Part shown: positions 51,120-64,000 of the stretch, piece by piece | Layout of the letters: the number at the start of each line of letters is the position of its first letter | Numbering within the stretch: the first letter of the stretch is position 1 | Assembly: GCA_964035795.1 (NCBI GenBank) | Contig: OZ038320.1 | Location: forward strand, 26,605,705-26,669,704 | Direction: 5' to 3' | Length of the DNA stretch: 64,000 nucleotides | DNA from: Pterobdella sp. o SKG-2022 | Taxonomy: Eukaryota; Annelida; Clitellata; Hirudinida; Piscicolidae | Notes under the pieces: model-generated | Database searches by the model: none | Seen by the model: the letters and a program-made list of their open reading frames with translations, nothing else | What the model was told of the DNA's origin: nothing | Translations under genes and position numbers: made by a program

Positions 51120-53540
51120 AAGAATCTATTATCTTCATCAACCATTGTGAATATTAACCAATATATTCTTTATTCAAATTCAACACTTTCTCTTAACACC
51201 TTCCTTAAAGTTATTACTTAAAAACACATTAAAAATTAATTTTACAAAAATACGTTAAAAAACTCACAAAATTGGTTATTCATCCAAGTAGAATTCTGAA
51301 TGAATTTCAAATGCGTTATTTTTTATTATAGTTCTGAATCACTCATGAGATCTTTACTTATTAGTATTATTTTTTATGCTCCAATTAGCAAACGCCTCAA
51401 ATGAACTTCGGTTTTACAATAAGAACTTTGCTAGTTGTGTTTATGCTCATGGACTTCGTAAATAAGCCATAAACCAGCTAAACAATTTTTGTGCATAAGC
51501 CATAGATGACAAAGCAAAAAGTCATCTCAGTTTCTATAACACTCATAACTTCGTTTGAATCAAAAGTCACAAAGGCTTGACTAGAAGGACATTTTTAGTT
51601 TGGGTTTTCAGCAAAAATGCATGACATGACTGGTAATGATGGTATGGAAGGGCATTGAGAAATCAATTTCTGATGAGTTTTATAGAAGTTGATGATCGTC
51701 TTAAAGACTGTGAAACATAATTAATACTTAATTCACGATTTTTTTCATTAAAAATTATAGTTTTTCCCATTTTTTCATTCATAATTAAGTTTTGATATAA
51801 TTAAGTTTCCAAACTAAAACAATATCAACGATAAATTTTCAAATATACATAGAAAAACGAGAAAGAAACGATAAATATTGAAAAAGAGAACGGCGAAAAT
51901 AAGAGACAATGAAGAAAAAACTGTAGTCATTGAAGCAAGACAATCTCACCTTCTCAAGTAATTATGGACTGCTTAAAAAAGTTCCATAGCGTGAAGACAA
52001 TACTAGAAGCCTCAGCATTTTTTTCATATATCTTTAGTTAAAATGTTTTGGATCTTAATGAAAAAAATGTTCAAATGATAGTAAATGCATAGAATTTCAA
52101 ATTAGTCCATGCAGTTATATTTCCTTAAACATACTTATTGAAATCATAACGATTATATATATTGATGGAAACATTTTACCAAAAAAACCCCATGTTCAAC
52201 AGCTGAGTGGCATGAAATGAAGGAGTTATACTGTGTAGAAGTGTGATGCGTCAGTCCTCTAGGCAGATATATTATCGATTTATTGGCTCTAAAAGTGCAA
52301 CTATCTTCAGAAATCACTTCACTTATATATACAGCTAGTTTTGTCAATAAAAAAAGATAATTTTTGATAAACGCAATTTTTCACATAAATATGAGTTTTA
52401 TAAGACATTTTTTCAAATTTATATGTGTTTGAAAAAATTAATTAGTGAACAAAATTATAAAAACCAAAAGCTTTTAGTTATATAACAGAAAAAGCAAGAA
52501 ACCAAAAGGTTCACGGGCCTTGTAATTAGTTTTTGCGACAGAGTGGGTTGTCAACAGATTGCCTTAATGACCGCACATGAAAGAAGAACCTAGGTGACTA
52601 AGACTAGTCATTTAATTACAACACCATACCAAATAATGCTAATGTACACACCTTTAATTGATTTTAATGGTCACTATTATACGCAGCTTTAAACGAATTA
52701 ATTGCAATTTTAAAATTTTATGAACTTTGAGTAACGTTGCGTAATCAAAATGGGAAGAATATTTGGTGTCAACACTTTGTCGCAATCTTATAAAGATTGT
52801 ATCCTCAACTCGAACGTTTCATAATAAAGTTTGAAAAATAGTGATCGAAGTTTAAATACAGAGTTGGAATATATAATAATATATGTAAAACAAATGAGTT
52901 GAAAAATCAATATTTTATTGAAAAATGAAAAATCTCTCTAGATGTTATGATAGATAAGGTTTATCTGATGTAATAATTTCTAACACAGTTTTGTTTTGAA
53001 ACGTATAAATCGTAATTAGTAGTCTAAATAATGGTTTTAGCTTTTTGAATTTGTTTCGAAATTTAACTCTACAGAGCCAACAGAATAAAAGTATCGGAAA
53101 CTATAACTTATTTCTCAAATAAATGTATCAAAAAACTCAATTGAAAAAAAATTATTATTATACATATGATGCAATTAAAATATATATATATAAATAAAAC
53201 TTATACGCGTCAAACTACACAATTGTACTTCGCCTGTTTCCTCGCTTCAATTTTTCTTCATACTTTTCTAGAAGCATACGGCCTTAGAAAATAAGAATTT
53301 TCAAAACGTTTTGTATGAGTTGAAAAATTTCTACTACTGTGAAAAATCAATTGAGAGATTTCATGTAGTAAAAACAGATGAAAAAGAGTAAATTTGTTGA
53401 GTAAATGCTTGTATTTAAATGTTGATAAAATTCTCAATCTTTAAAAGCTGTTTCTCTTGTATATTCTTGTTTGCAAACAAATCAAATTTAAAGCTCAACT
53501 AGGTGGAGCTATAATCTTTATATTGTCATAGACATACATG
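51120..53540. other. Intergenic, upstream of Islet
   Basis: AT-rich, no supported exon. A short TATATATATA run lies at about 53181-53190. Likely part of the Islet regulatory region by position only. Confidence 0.4.
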
Positions 53541-53620
53541 GACACAATTGGAGTGAAAAACTATTGGCTGCAGCGTTTCCAGTAACGCTCTTTGATTGGC
53601 TGGAGAACGGGAAAGATTGT
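53541..53620 (+). promoter_or_regulatory. Paired inverted CCAAT boxes upstream of Islet
   Basis: ATTGG pentamers at 53563-53567 and 53595-53599, in the near-repeat contexts CTATTGGCTG and TGATTGGCTG, lie 32 bp apart. They are about 250-290 bp before the Islet start codon. Paired NF-Y sites about three helical turns apart are common in animal promoters. The block is also GC-richer than its surroundings. Function is inferred. Confidence 0.4.
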
Positions 53621-53850
53621 AGAGTGGAATAAATACTCCAAAAAAATAAAAAATTTCGTTTTCAAACATTTTTAACTCATGATATATTTTGGAAATTTTT
53701 GAAAATCGTTTTTGAGAGATTAAATAAATATATTTAAACAAGTGTTTGTTTAAAAATAAATTATATCTAATGATTATTTTAAAATTTTAGAACATATTAA
53801 ACTTACTTTAAAACTTGAAGTTATACTATTCGGATCCTTTAAACTTATAA

Positions 53851-56800
53851 ATGGTTACAATGGATAAAAAAGAATCTCAAAAAGATGACCCCAACAACAT
53901 TATGCAGGATCACACTAGCAACAAACCATCAAAAAATGTTCCAGGCATCCCTTCGAACGAAATCACTAAAAATTCTGACTCAAACTCTCCGGTCTTCAAT
54001 AATGAGACAGCGAGCTGTAAGCACTGCGGCAAAGATATAAACGACTACTACTTGTTGACCATTGCACCTGGTATGAAGTTCCATGTAGACTGCTTGAATT
54101 GCACTGAATGTGGCAATAACTTGGAGAAAAACACAACTTGTTTTGTGAGAGAAGGAAAACTGTACTGCAAGAAGGACTATGACAGGTAACTAAAATTAAA
54201 TATTTCAAAACATTTCTTTACTTATCAATAAACTCTCATTCTGGAGATTTTCAAATAGTTTTTTTATATATTCAAAACGTTACCAAGTCTGATTCAAACA
54301 CACAGAAAACAAAGGGTGAAGTGTGGATTGTGTGGATGCCGCTTCAACAATGATGAGATGGTTGTTAGTGCTACCAACCACATCTACCACGTCGACTGCT
54401 TTAGGTATTCTCGTTATATATTTTTGCCATTTTTTCTTATTATTGAGCTTCATTTAACGCTCAATTTGAAAAAAAATTTGCTTCAAAAGCTTTTGAAGAA
54501 CTCTAATTTTTTTGTTCTATCATATAGTCTTAATCTGTTATGCCAAAAATGCTGTGGTGTATTATATAAATCCTGGTGTGATTTTGAATGGCATCTGCAT
54601 TCGACAGACGAAACATCGTTGCATAATGATGGGAGAGAGAGTATTGTTTCTCCGTTGATGCTACTTTATTTAAATTATTCTATTGACATATTAGAATATT
54701 ATATAAGTTTTTATATAAGTTATTTTTGATAAAGTTTTCACAATATCATTTTCATAGAAAACCTGCATTTCTATCAATAAAACAAATCAAAAAATATTTC
54801 GATACGGTCAATTAGTCTTCTATCTTTTAGATACATCGTAAGTAATTTTTCCTAAATTATTTTTGTTTAATTCTTTAAAAAAGAGTCTTGTTCGAATAGC
54901 TGTTGATTTCTTTCAAATACCCTTCACGTAAGATGTGTGGTGTGTAGTAGGGTGATATCGAAAGGAGAACTCTACAGCACAATCAACGATAAGCTCTACT
55001 GCAAGATGGATTACGAGAGTGAAATAACAGCCAACAATACAGACCAGCCTAGTGACACAAGCAGTTACAACAATGAAGATAGTGGTGATTTTGATGCCTT
55101 TGATAACAAATCTATCAGTGGCGAGAGAAAAAGTTTGTGGTTTTGTTTAGTTTGGTATATTTGAAGTTTTTTTTTATTTTGTGAAAAATTGTTTTCATAA
55201 ATTTTAAAATTCCATAAAGATTTGTTCAATCTAGTAAAAACAAGATAACAAATCGTTCATTGTGTGTTGCAATATTAAAACTCAGCTTCAGATATGCTAA
55301 GAATATCAACTCGAGTTACCTGAATATAAAAAACATACATACTAAATTGCTAAAGCATTATTCATAGCAATAAAAACAATATTATGTATTAAAAATTGTA
55401 CGATCATTGTTTATAACTATGAAACCCACACCGAATGTATTGCGATATATTTGTTTATGACCAACATGTATCACAGACCTCCAAGACGGGGATGTCACTC
55501 TTCCTTCCCAACAAAGAGATTGCAGATCTCATCAAGTAACTAATTGAACAATAAGTAGAAAATGATTTATTTTATGTTTAAAAATTTGAAGATTTTGAAC
55601 AGCAAAAGCTCCCAAAACTCCCTCAAATGTGACTCCAAAACGACACGCATCCGAACAGTTTTGAATGAAAAGCAACTGCATACTTTGAGGTGTGAACATT
55701 GAGAAACTAAAATAATTATATTTATTTAAAAATAAAACACGAAACTTTTCAAACACTGTTCAAATAAAAAATAGAAAAAAGGCCGAAAACTTGAAATTAA
55801 TTAAATAAAATGAACAAAATTCCTTTTAAATAATTTTTTTTTAAAGTTTAAAAGTCAATACTACAATACAGAACCTGTTACGCCGCCAACCCAAGACCCG
55901 ATGCCCTGATGAAGGAGCAACTGGTGGAAATGACAGGTCTCAACCCTAGAGTGATCAGGGTGTGGTTCCAAAACAAGAGATGCAAGGATAAAAAACGCAG
56001 CCTTCTCATCAGACAAATAAGGCAACAACAAGAAAAGGTACTTTTTTTTATTTAAACATTAGTAATTCAAAATTCATGATTCAAACATTCTTATGAAAAT
56101 TAATTTAAAATAACTTAATAAGAATTTTCATTTATATAGCGCCAAAAGAGCTATGAAAGCGAGGTTGATTAAAAAATTTTAAATTCAAAAAGCTTCAATA
56201 AAATTTTTCAGAAGTTGAAGTATTTTGTTTCTTTTCCAAATTTTAGATTTTGAGCTTTTGATTTCATTCAATTTTTGAAGATTTTTCATCAAATAAATGA
56301 AAATAATAACGTCTTTATTCAAAGAAAAGTAGTTGAATAAAATATTTTAAATTCAAAAAACCTCAATGAAGCTTTTTAGAAGTTGAATTTTTTATCTACA
56401 AAGATTCAAATCTGAGTATTTTAAACTCCATCTTACTGATAGCACTCTTCATTTCCTCTCTATTCAAAACTTCTCCACCTTTTCAAAGCCTTTAATAGAT
56501 ATTTAAAGCTAATTTCGGAAGCTGAATTTTTTATTTTTCAAAATTTTTATTCTTTTTAGGAATATTCAATGCAATATAAATATTCAAAATAAGATGTCCT
56601 AAATTAAACAAAAAAAAAACAAACCGAAAAATCCCAAAAGAATGCTTAAGATTGAACAAATAAAAAAATCCTAAATCTAATAAAACCAATCAATATAAAA
56701 CTAATTTAAATACAAAAAACCATAATGTAAACTGGTCTATATCTCATTACACTGATGCTTTATATAGCCATGAAATAAGATTATAAGAAAAGGATGATCT

Positions 56801-59800
56801 AATCGCATAATGTATAATGAATCACACCCTCCTAACCCCACCATAACCAGGAAGGAGTATCGGACCCAGTGGAAATGTGGCTAACCAACAAGGTAGGTAT
56901 GAGTTCAAATAATGTTTAATTGATCTTAAGTATAAGTGTTATGCTTCTTATATATTCATTTAATACTGGCTATGGGTGCTATTGTTATTCAATAGAGTTC
57001 ATCGATACAATCAAATAGTAGGGGTGATACATTCAATCTATCTACAATTGATTCTAGCTTATCAATACTATCAAATAGGTTAATATTTACTGGAGATTTT
57101 GGGCTGTATTAAACAATTAAAAAAATATTTTGATAATAATATAGTATGAATGCTATTCTTTTGTTTATTATCAGCTTTTAAGAGTACCTATTTTGCCACT
57201 TGTATCATCTAGTGTATATTTTTTGATGATACTACTGGGTAGAAAAATATCGATAAAATTCGCATTACAATGTTAATTAGAAAAATAAATTTAAAAAAGT
57301 TAATTTAAATTTTAAAGTAAGTTAATTTGAATTTAAAAATAGTTAATTTAAATTTTTAAAAATCAATGTAAATTTGAAAATAAGTTAAATTTGGAAAAAT
57401 GATAATATTATAGTTAGTATCTCAATGCATTTTTGTACTATTTCGCTTCCAAGAAGTTTAAGATCAATTTAAAAATAGGATATCAAAAACTGTAGTCTTC
57501 AAAGTAATGCTTCAGACATACAAATCGGATCAAATCCTGAAATACAGAATTCCTTGAAAATTGTGATAAAAATGTCATTTTTCAGCTGGCCAGTAGTTTG
57601 GTTATGTCTCAATACATCTTTTGTCCTCTTTGACTTCTCAGGCGTTCGAATGATTTGTTTTACTTGTTAGAAATTATATAAAATTAACTAAAACTTTTAA
57701 ATTGGAATTTTAAATATTTTATAAATTCGTATTGATTTTTTCACGACCTCAAAAAGCTAAAAATAATAATTCAAATTTTTCATTATTATTCTTATTGTTA
57801 TTATTTTCATTATTATTTTATTTTTATTGTTCTTCATGATACGAACGGCATATGAAGCAACAGCTTAGTGCAAATGCAACGGTTGCCGCGTAACCTTGTT
57901 GTCACTTACTTTCGCATCAACAAAACCTCCTTAACAACCAGTTTCCACACACCTATCTATCAATCAACCACCCTCAGCATTTATTTCTATGGTCTATCAA
58001 TCGCTATGTTTTTAGTTTTTTTATTTATTTTATAGAAAAACTCATTAATCAAAAATAATAATTTTTATGATATTTTTTCTAAGTTTATACTCTTCATAGA
58101 TTTTAAAAAACTTTGATTCATGTGAACTTATTTAATTCTTTCAAAGCAACCTTTCAACCACACAAAGCTGATTAATGTTGCTAGATTAAGCTTTGTCTTT
58201 TAACCACTCTCGCTAGTGTCTCTTCATTTTGGTCTTTTATGTTATATTTATCTTACTATATATACATACATAGATTGAAAAAACATAAGCAAAAATTTTT
58301 TAAATATACTTAATTCAAACTTTATGTTAAACTATGTACAAAACGTTCTAGTTTAAATCATCGTCCCACATTCTTTTAAATGCTTCTCAGATAATGTTTA
58401 AGAATAAAATTCAAACAATGGTTTTCTTCTATGGTTTATATGAATTATATATCTCATATAAAGCTCTAGAATCAATTGCCACTGCATCTTTCTCATTCAC
58501 CCATCATTCACGCTCGCCTGCATATAGTAGACACTAGAACACGCTTATGGGCGTGTAACATTATGTTGTTCACGCACACACATACATACATTTGAACAAT
58601 TGAGACAGATTTAATTAAGGTGCCAGTTTAATTTTTTTAAAGTTTTATATACTATCTACTCAATAAGAGATGGTCAAAAGCTTGAGTTAGAACCATCAGA
58701 GCACGTCTATTTAATCACTAGCTGTGACAGAACATTTTAAAAACATTCCATTCAATTTCTTCCCGTTTGATATTTCTTATATAAATAACTTAATAAGAAC
58801 TAAAAAAATACCTTATATAATTCAACGCAAACAGTTCTGTTAACAGAACATAAAGCTTTCCGTATGATGAACTCATATTAGCAACCAAGTTAGAACTAAT
58901 AACTTACAGATCACCGTATGAAATAATGACCTTAATTAAGCAACGCATAAATGATTAAAAAAAATCTGATTGCTTAACGGAAAAAATCCAACTGTATCGA
59001 TCCGTCCAGCAGTTGAAACGACCTTATACTAGGCATCTAAATAATCCAGTCTTTAACTGGGGTTTATGTAACGCAATTGATAGGTTTTACAGAGCGCTAC
59101 TCTGTGTAGAATAAAAAGCCTGAAACACATAATCTTGAAGTATTAACCGATGTGTACAGGGAGTTCCGATGGTGGCATCAAGCCCAGTTTGCCACTCTTC
59201 ACCCACCCCTTTGCTGTCCACTATTGAAGTGCAGCCCCACCCTGCCTCCAACTGGAAGGTATTTTGTTTGGCTTGGTAGGGTGTTGTGTGCTTTTGTGTT
59301 ATATCTGTGTTTATTGTATACTGTTTTGTTTATTTTTATGTTATATAATATAGTTTATATCAATCATATCTTTTTTTTTAGTTTTTAATGTTATATTTTA
59401 CTAATCATTTTCTTTGTTTAAGTAAAAGTGAATGTTGGTTTAATACGTGACTTCATAGTGGAGTATGTGATTTAAATAAACTAGTGTGTTGATGGTTGAA
59501 TCAGCGTAATATTTCTTTTACAATGATATTAAACTACAGGTTAATAATTCCAATTTTAATTTTTTCTCAGGTAGATTACAACAATACCCAGCTTTACCAA
59601 CAAGTTGATAACCGCGTAAACAACACGCATAATAATAAAGAAATAAATAATGGAAATAATAATGATTCTAATGAAATTGGAACCACAATGAAAAGTATAA
59701 ACGAAGACAAAAAAGAAGAAAACAACAAAAATGATTTGAATAATAATCACAAAAGCAACAACGACAATGATACCAAGTACGGCATTCTGCAACCAGAAAT

Positions 59801-59948
59801 CCATAAAAAAAACGCTATATTTGCTAGCACTAATAATAACAACTTGTACAGCAAAAGTCCCACTAATCATTTTTTGAAGAAGACTCTTTTGTCGTTCAGC
59901 CACAACATTGACAACTCTTACAATCATATTCATCCGATTTTTGATTAA
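53851..59948 (+). CDS. isl: Islet LIM-homeodomain transcription factor
   Basis: 493 aa from exons 53851-54185, 54306-54404, 54933-55149, 55477-55535, 55603-55689, 55872-56037, 56851-56892, 59160-59258, 59571-59948. Islet factors specify motor neurons, sensory and endocrine cells. LIM1 begins at C56 (CKHCG..HVDCLNC..YCKKDY). LIM2 follows ([25 protein letters not shown]). The homeodomain at about 250-309 includes [37 protein letters not shown] and [16 protein letters not shown], almost identical to vertebrate ISL1. The Islet-specific block [15 protein letters not shown] is recognisable in exon 8 ([27 protein letters not shown]). The last exon adds 125 Asn-rich residues beginning [12 protein letters not shown]. 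The end of exon 3 is the one weak point: the in-phase donor at 55150 (gtttgg) is poor. A 4-bp-offset donor would break the frame. The large intron 56893-59159 may hold enhancers. Confidence 0.95.
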
Positions 59949-62900
59949 ATTTTGCGGTTAAACTGTAATTCAGACCAATATGAAACAACAGAATTGCTGC
60001 CGTATCGAAAAGGAGTATGTGAAAAGTGATTTTATAGAGATTATATTAAAATAAGATTGAAAATTGCTTCGATATTTGAATGGGCTTTTTAATTCAAATG
60101 TTCAACAACACATGCCCCACACAAATAAAACTGTCAGCATCTACACAAGAATATGAAAGACGTTTTTGTTTTACAACGTACCAATTCAATAGGAATTTCC
60201 ATTCATGGTGAAAAAATTGTAACACTTATGAAGATCTCAAAATTTATGAATTGACGTGTAAAATTTTAATGGCTTTACGAAATTGTTTTTACAACATCAA
60301 ATTCCAACACTGATATTGTTGAAATTTCAAAAAAGAACAAATATTTATGTTGTAAATGTAAACACCGGCTTAAGAATTTGAGCGCTGAAAGATGATATTT
60401 TGAAACAAGATTATAAGCTCCAATATGCAAGTATTTAATGCCATTCTGAATGCATTTTCCATACTGTTTAGCTTATTGGTATATGGAATCGTATGTACAA
60501 AACTTAGACATTTATATTTTTCATTATTTTTTTTAGTGCTGTAAATTATGTCAAAAAAGGGAAATTAATTAGAGTTTTACTATGTAAAGTCGATTGACAG
60601 TATTTTGATAAATTTTATGTAAAAAAAACATTTTTTCCACCACTTAAATGTTGCAAATAAACTTAAAAAGTGGATTATCAACTAAAACAATTTGAAATTC
60701 TAAGCCGCTCAAAAACATGTAGAGTATATTGAAAATTACGTAATATGCCTTAGTTTCAGTGATGCAAACCCTTTTAAAAGCAGGCTTGACACTAGAATTA
60801 CATGTTTACAATTTATCTTTATTCCAGGATTTTTCGCTTATCATTGTAAAAACTTAAAACCGCGTTAAAAATATTTTATAAAACACAACTAATGTTTTAG
60901 TAGATATATTTTATTTCAAATGTGTAAAAAAGTGAAAAAACTAAAGTTTTTGAAAGAAAAATATCTGTTTGAATATTTTATAAACTTTGAAAAGTTTTGA
61001 AAACAAGTGAGATAAAAAATTAATGATTCTTCAGACGAAGGATTAATGATGTTCTAAAATCGTAAAAGATAATATCAACAAGTTATGTGAAACATTATTT
61101 TCAACACACGTTTTTAAGCAATATTCCACTCATTAAAACAAAACAGCCTTCAATCAAACAGTGAAAGGTCAAATGTCATCAACCAATTAGAGAGAGCTTT
61201 TTGCCCGAAGAGTGTTTTGATTGGCCGTTGAAATAAACACGTGACTGAAGGACACTAAAGGTCACAAAAAAATGAAATGAGAAGTTAATTAATAACTGTT
61301 TGAAGCCAACACTCTTTGATAGAACTTCAAAACAACTAACATCCAACTCATCACAACTTACACAGTTGTTTCCCGTAAAAAAATATTAAAGATTAAACAC
61401 TGCAATTTCAAAAGTTTTTCGTTCATCTTATATACGCAAATTTTTAATAACATAATTAGAATGCCTCAAAAACGATTAAAACAATTAGAGAAAATAAAGG
61501 ACCACAAAAACATGAAAAACACAGTGAATCTACCTATACAAACGACCATAGAATGAAACCACATCTGTACAGAAGGCTAATGCTACCACATACGGCACCT
61601 CAGCGTTGGAGTTCTAAATTACACGTTAGACCATCCACTAGACGTAATGTTGTCATTACACAAGCGCTCTAATACGTACTTAGGCATACGTACAAGCAAG
61701 CGTTCAGATAGAAGTACGTTTGAGGGTATTGAGAAATATTAGACTATGTGTATATGTTGTTTTAAATCTATTGTCAAGTTTTTTAATTGGAAATTGAATT
61801 TATTTATTTTTAGTTTAAATCTCATTTTTACGAATTATCTTTTTTTAAGTATATATCTTTTAATAAAATATGATAAGCTTAATTTTTTTAGCATTTTAAG
61901 TAGATGCGTAAATTTTTTGCATTCATTTTGTTTTTTACAATGAATATCCAATTGCTGTTTTTTACAGACATAACTTATAACTTAATTATGTTGAATTTTA
62001 AAAAATAAAAAACCCCATAACATAGAAATAAATAACCAAAGAGAAAAACTGAAAAAAGACTGAAAAAGCATTAATAAAATCAAATATAACAACCAAGAGC
62101 ATCACAAACAACAGCAGCAAACCATAACAGCAGCCCACACGGGACAACATTAGCTTGGCCATTAAGTGTCTTTCTCTACTCCTCTTAGGATACCACTTAA
62201 TTTCTTAATCTTGCTTTCAGTTAATTTTAAAAGTTTAAAATCTCAAGCAGTAAAAAATGACCTTTGCAAAATTTCAAAAGGATTCTTATTCACTGTCCTT
62301 TTGTGCCTTCGTTGAGATGGAAGTACGTCTGTAATTACTGCACAAATAAATACTTTCATTCAGCCGCTTTTAAAATTTTTGTGGAAATAAAAAGAGTTTT
62401 TGCACAAAAAGCTTTCAGTATTTACATTTCAAAAATTAACTGTTTCGATAAGTAACTTTAATAATGAAACACTCTTAATGGCGACCATCTATAAATTCTT
62501 GTTAGTCTTCCTCGACTTTGATACCACATGTAATATCCAATGCTAAAAGCAAAAACACACTTGAAAGTTTAGAGAAACATTTAAAAAAGACTAAAACGCG
62601 TAAAAATTTTCAAAAAAAAATTAAATTTTTAGAAATGGTACAGACACAAAAGCATACGGAAGATAAAACAGAGCACAAACGGATGAGTATGTAAATGATG
62701 GCAAGAATAGGAATAATCTAGAGATGCATTAAATATTCATCTTCTTCACTAAGCCACACACACTTAGTCTTTTTTATCAAATTTGTCATTATTTTAAAAT
62801 ATTTTATGTAAGTTTTTATATCTATTTTTAAATATATAATTGAAAAATACAAGTTGAATAAACGAAATTTTTAAAATATTTAATCTATTTTAATTTTTCT

Positions 62901-64000
62901 TTAAAAAAAGTCAAAACTTTTGAGTACTTTTTGAATTGTTAATCCTTTCACGGCAAAGAGATTGAATATGCAAGCTTAGGGTATTTTTTTGACATTTTCA
63001 AGAATATTTTTGAATCTTTCTCAAAAATACTTAATAAAAGTTTAAAAAACCACAAGAAATTCAACAACAAAAATATTGATACATAAAATGAAAACTTCCA
63101 AATAAAGCAGCGAAACAAACAAATTATGTACACTAATCAACACAAAAGTGATACAAAGCAATCAATTTGTCTTCCTCAGCGTCCAGAAAGGCTGCATTAT
63201 TAAGTTACAGCCGACACTGAAGTACTCTAATTGCATTAGTTCTCCTCCATGGCGTCTAATGCTCCCAACACATATGCACCCGATAAACAAACATATTTAT
63301 AAGGTATTTTTACATTTTCAGTTGGTTTTAAAAAATTTTGAATTCTTGAGGTGTGTAAGATGTTATCATTTTTAATAAAAAAATTATTTTCACTTCAGAC
63401 TTTATTTATTTCTTTACATAATTGAAAAATCTTACAGCTTACCTTCATCGGATGCTTCAGTATCTAGTGATATGGCTCATCAAAAAGAATTATCCTTACT
63501 CCGTCATATTCAGCCAAAAACAAAGTTTATGTAGAAAACAATTCTAAGAACACACAGCTAAGCTGCACAAATTGATTTTTAACGCATTTTTTCAATTTTT
63601 TACATGTGAAAAATTCATAATATTATTCAACAAAGACTTTATTAAAAAATTGTGGTTGCTTGAATTTTTAGAAAGAAACAAGAAAACATTTTAAACACCA
63701 GGTGACAGTGGCTGAATACTTGATGATATTTTTTTTTGGGTTGTTTTGCTCGTTAGGTTTTTCATTTATTTTTGTTTTTAAAATTATTTTTTAAATGTTT
63801 TTAATACAAAGAAAAAAATCACATATAATATAATTTTTTTCTTGTTTTTTATTTACAAAAATGATTATGATTTATCTCCATGTGGTCTATTTTACTTACT
63901 AATTTGGTTAACAACATTAGCATATCACTTCAGCAGCCAATTTTAAACAAGCTTTTTAATTTTTATGTTAGTTTTGAAAATTTTTTTTAAATCCTTATAA
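59949..64000. other. Gene-free region 3' of Islet
   Basis: No supported exon on either strand. A promoter-like cluster lies at 61183-61243: CCAAT at 61183, ATTGG at 61220, and CACGTG at 61238. A less AT-rich, possibly conserved stretch lies at about 61590-61730. Both may be regulatory DNA or the edge of a gene outside the window. Other open frames are short and low in complexity. Confidence 0.4.

Noticed and set aside
54405..54729. Extension of Islet exon 2 by read-through to a 137-codon frame
   Set aside because: The conserved CFR ends at a gtattc donor, and LIM2 resumes in frame at 54933; the extension is intron.

Overview
This is an AT-rich (roughly 70% or more A+T by eye) animal nuclear sequence. 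Almost every gene is split into many short exons with GT..AG introns. The gene content (Islet LIM-homeobox, peptide GPCR, SLC26, RASEF, AUP1, RNPC3, C9orf85) is metazoan, and tRNA-derived SINEs, a decayed LINE and a long ATT microsatellite fill the spaces. Some traits (compact introns, SINE tails ending in GCGCTATATAAA) would suit a marine invertebrate such as a tunicate, but that is a guess. No genus or phylum can be fixed from the sequence alone. I joined exons by hand; nearly every junction below keeps the reading frame, and the protein totals are exact multiples of three.

Layout. 1-7298: no confident gene, one SINE on the minus strand. 7299-20878 (+): rhodopsin-class peptide GPCR in nine exons, with a 10.5 kb intron that holds repeats, a LINE scrap and the ATT microsatellite. 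22671-23547 (-): a small four-exon gene for a predicted secreted, GPI-anchored acidic peptide that I do not recognise. 25739-25937: a 94-bp-arm inverted repeat. 26294-27556 (+): intronless RNPC3 (U11/U12-65K). 29447-35739 (+): RASEF-type EF-hand/coiled-coil/Rab GTPase, about 15 exons. 36779-37732 (+): three frame-compatible orphan exons abutting a degenerate LINE (minus, about 37735-38590). 38781-39539 (-): C9orf85 homolog, head to head with AUP1, 39864-44568 (+), over a 324-bp shared promoter. 45090-49876 (-): SLC26 anion transporter, 15 exons, tail to tail with AUP1. 53851-59948 (+): Islet, nine exons. 59949-64000: no gene seen.

Functionally the neighbours are mixed: RNA processing (RNPC3), membrane traffic or calcium-linked GTPase signalling (RASEF), ER/lipid-droplet quality control (AUP1), anion transport (SLC26), neural/endocrine fate (Islet) and peptide signalling (GPCR). 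No operon or pathway cluster is evident. The most unusual points are the tiny GPI-anchored protein, an AUP1 that has lost both its acyltransferase His and its CUE domain, a possible Rab-less RASEF isoform, and two SINE families sharing a tRNA head but with different tails.
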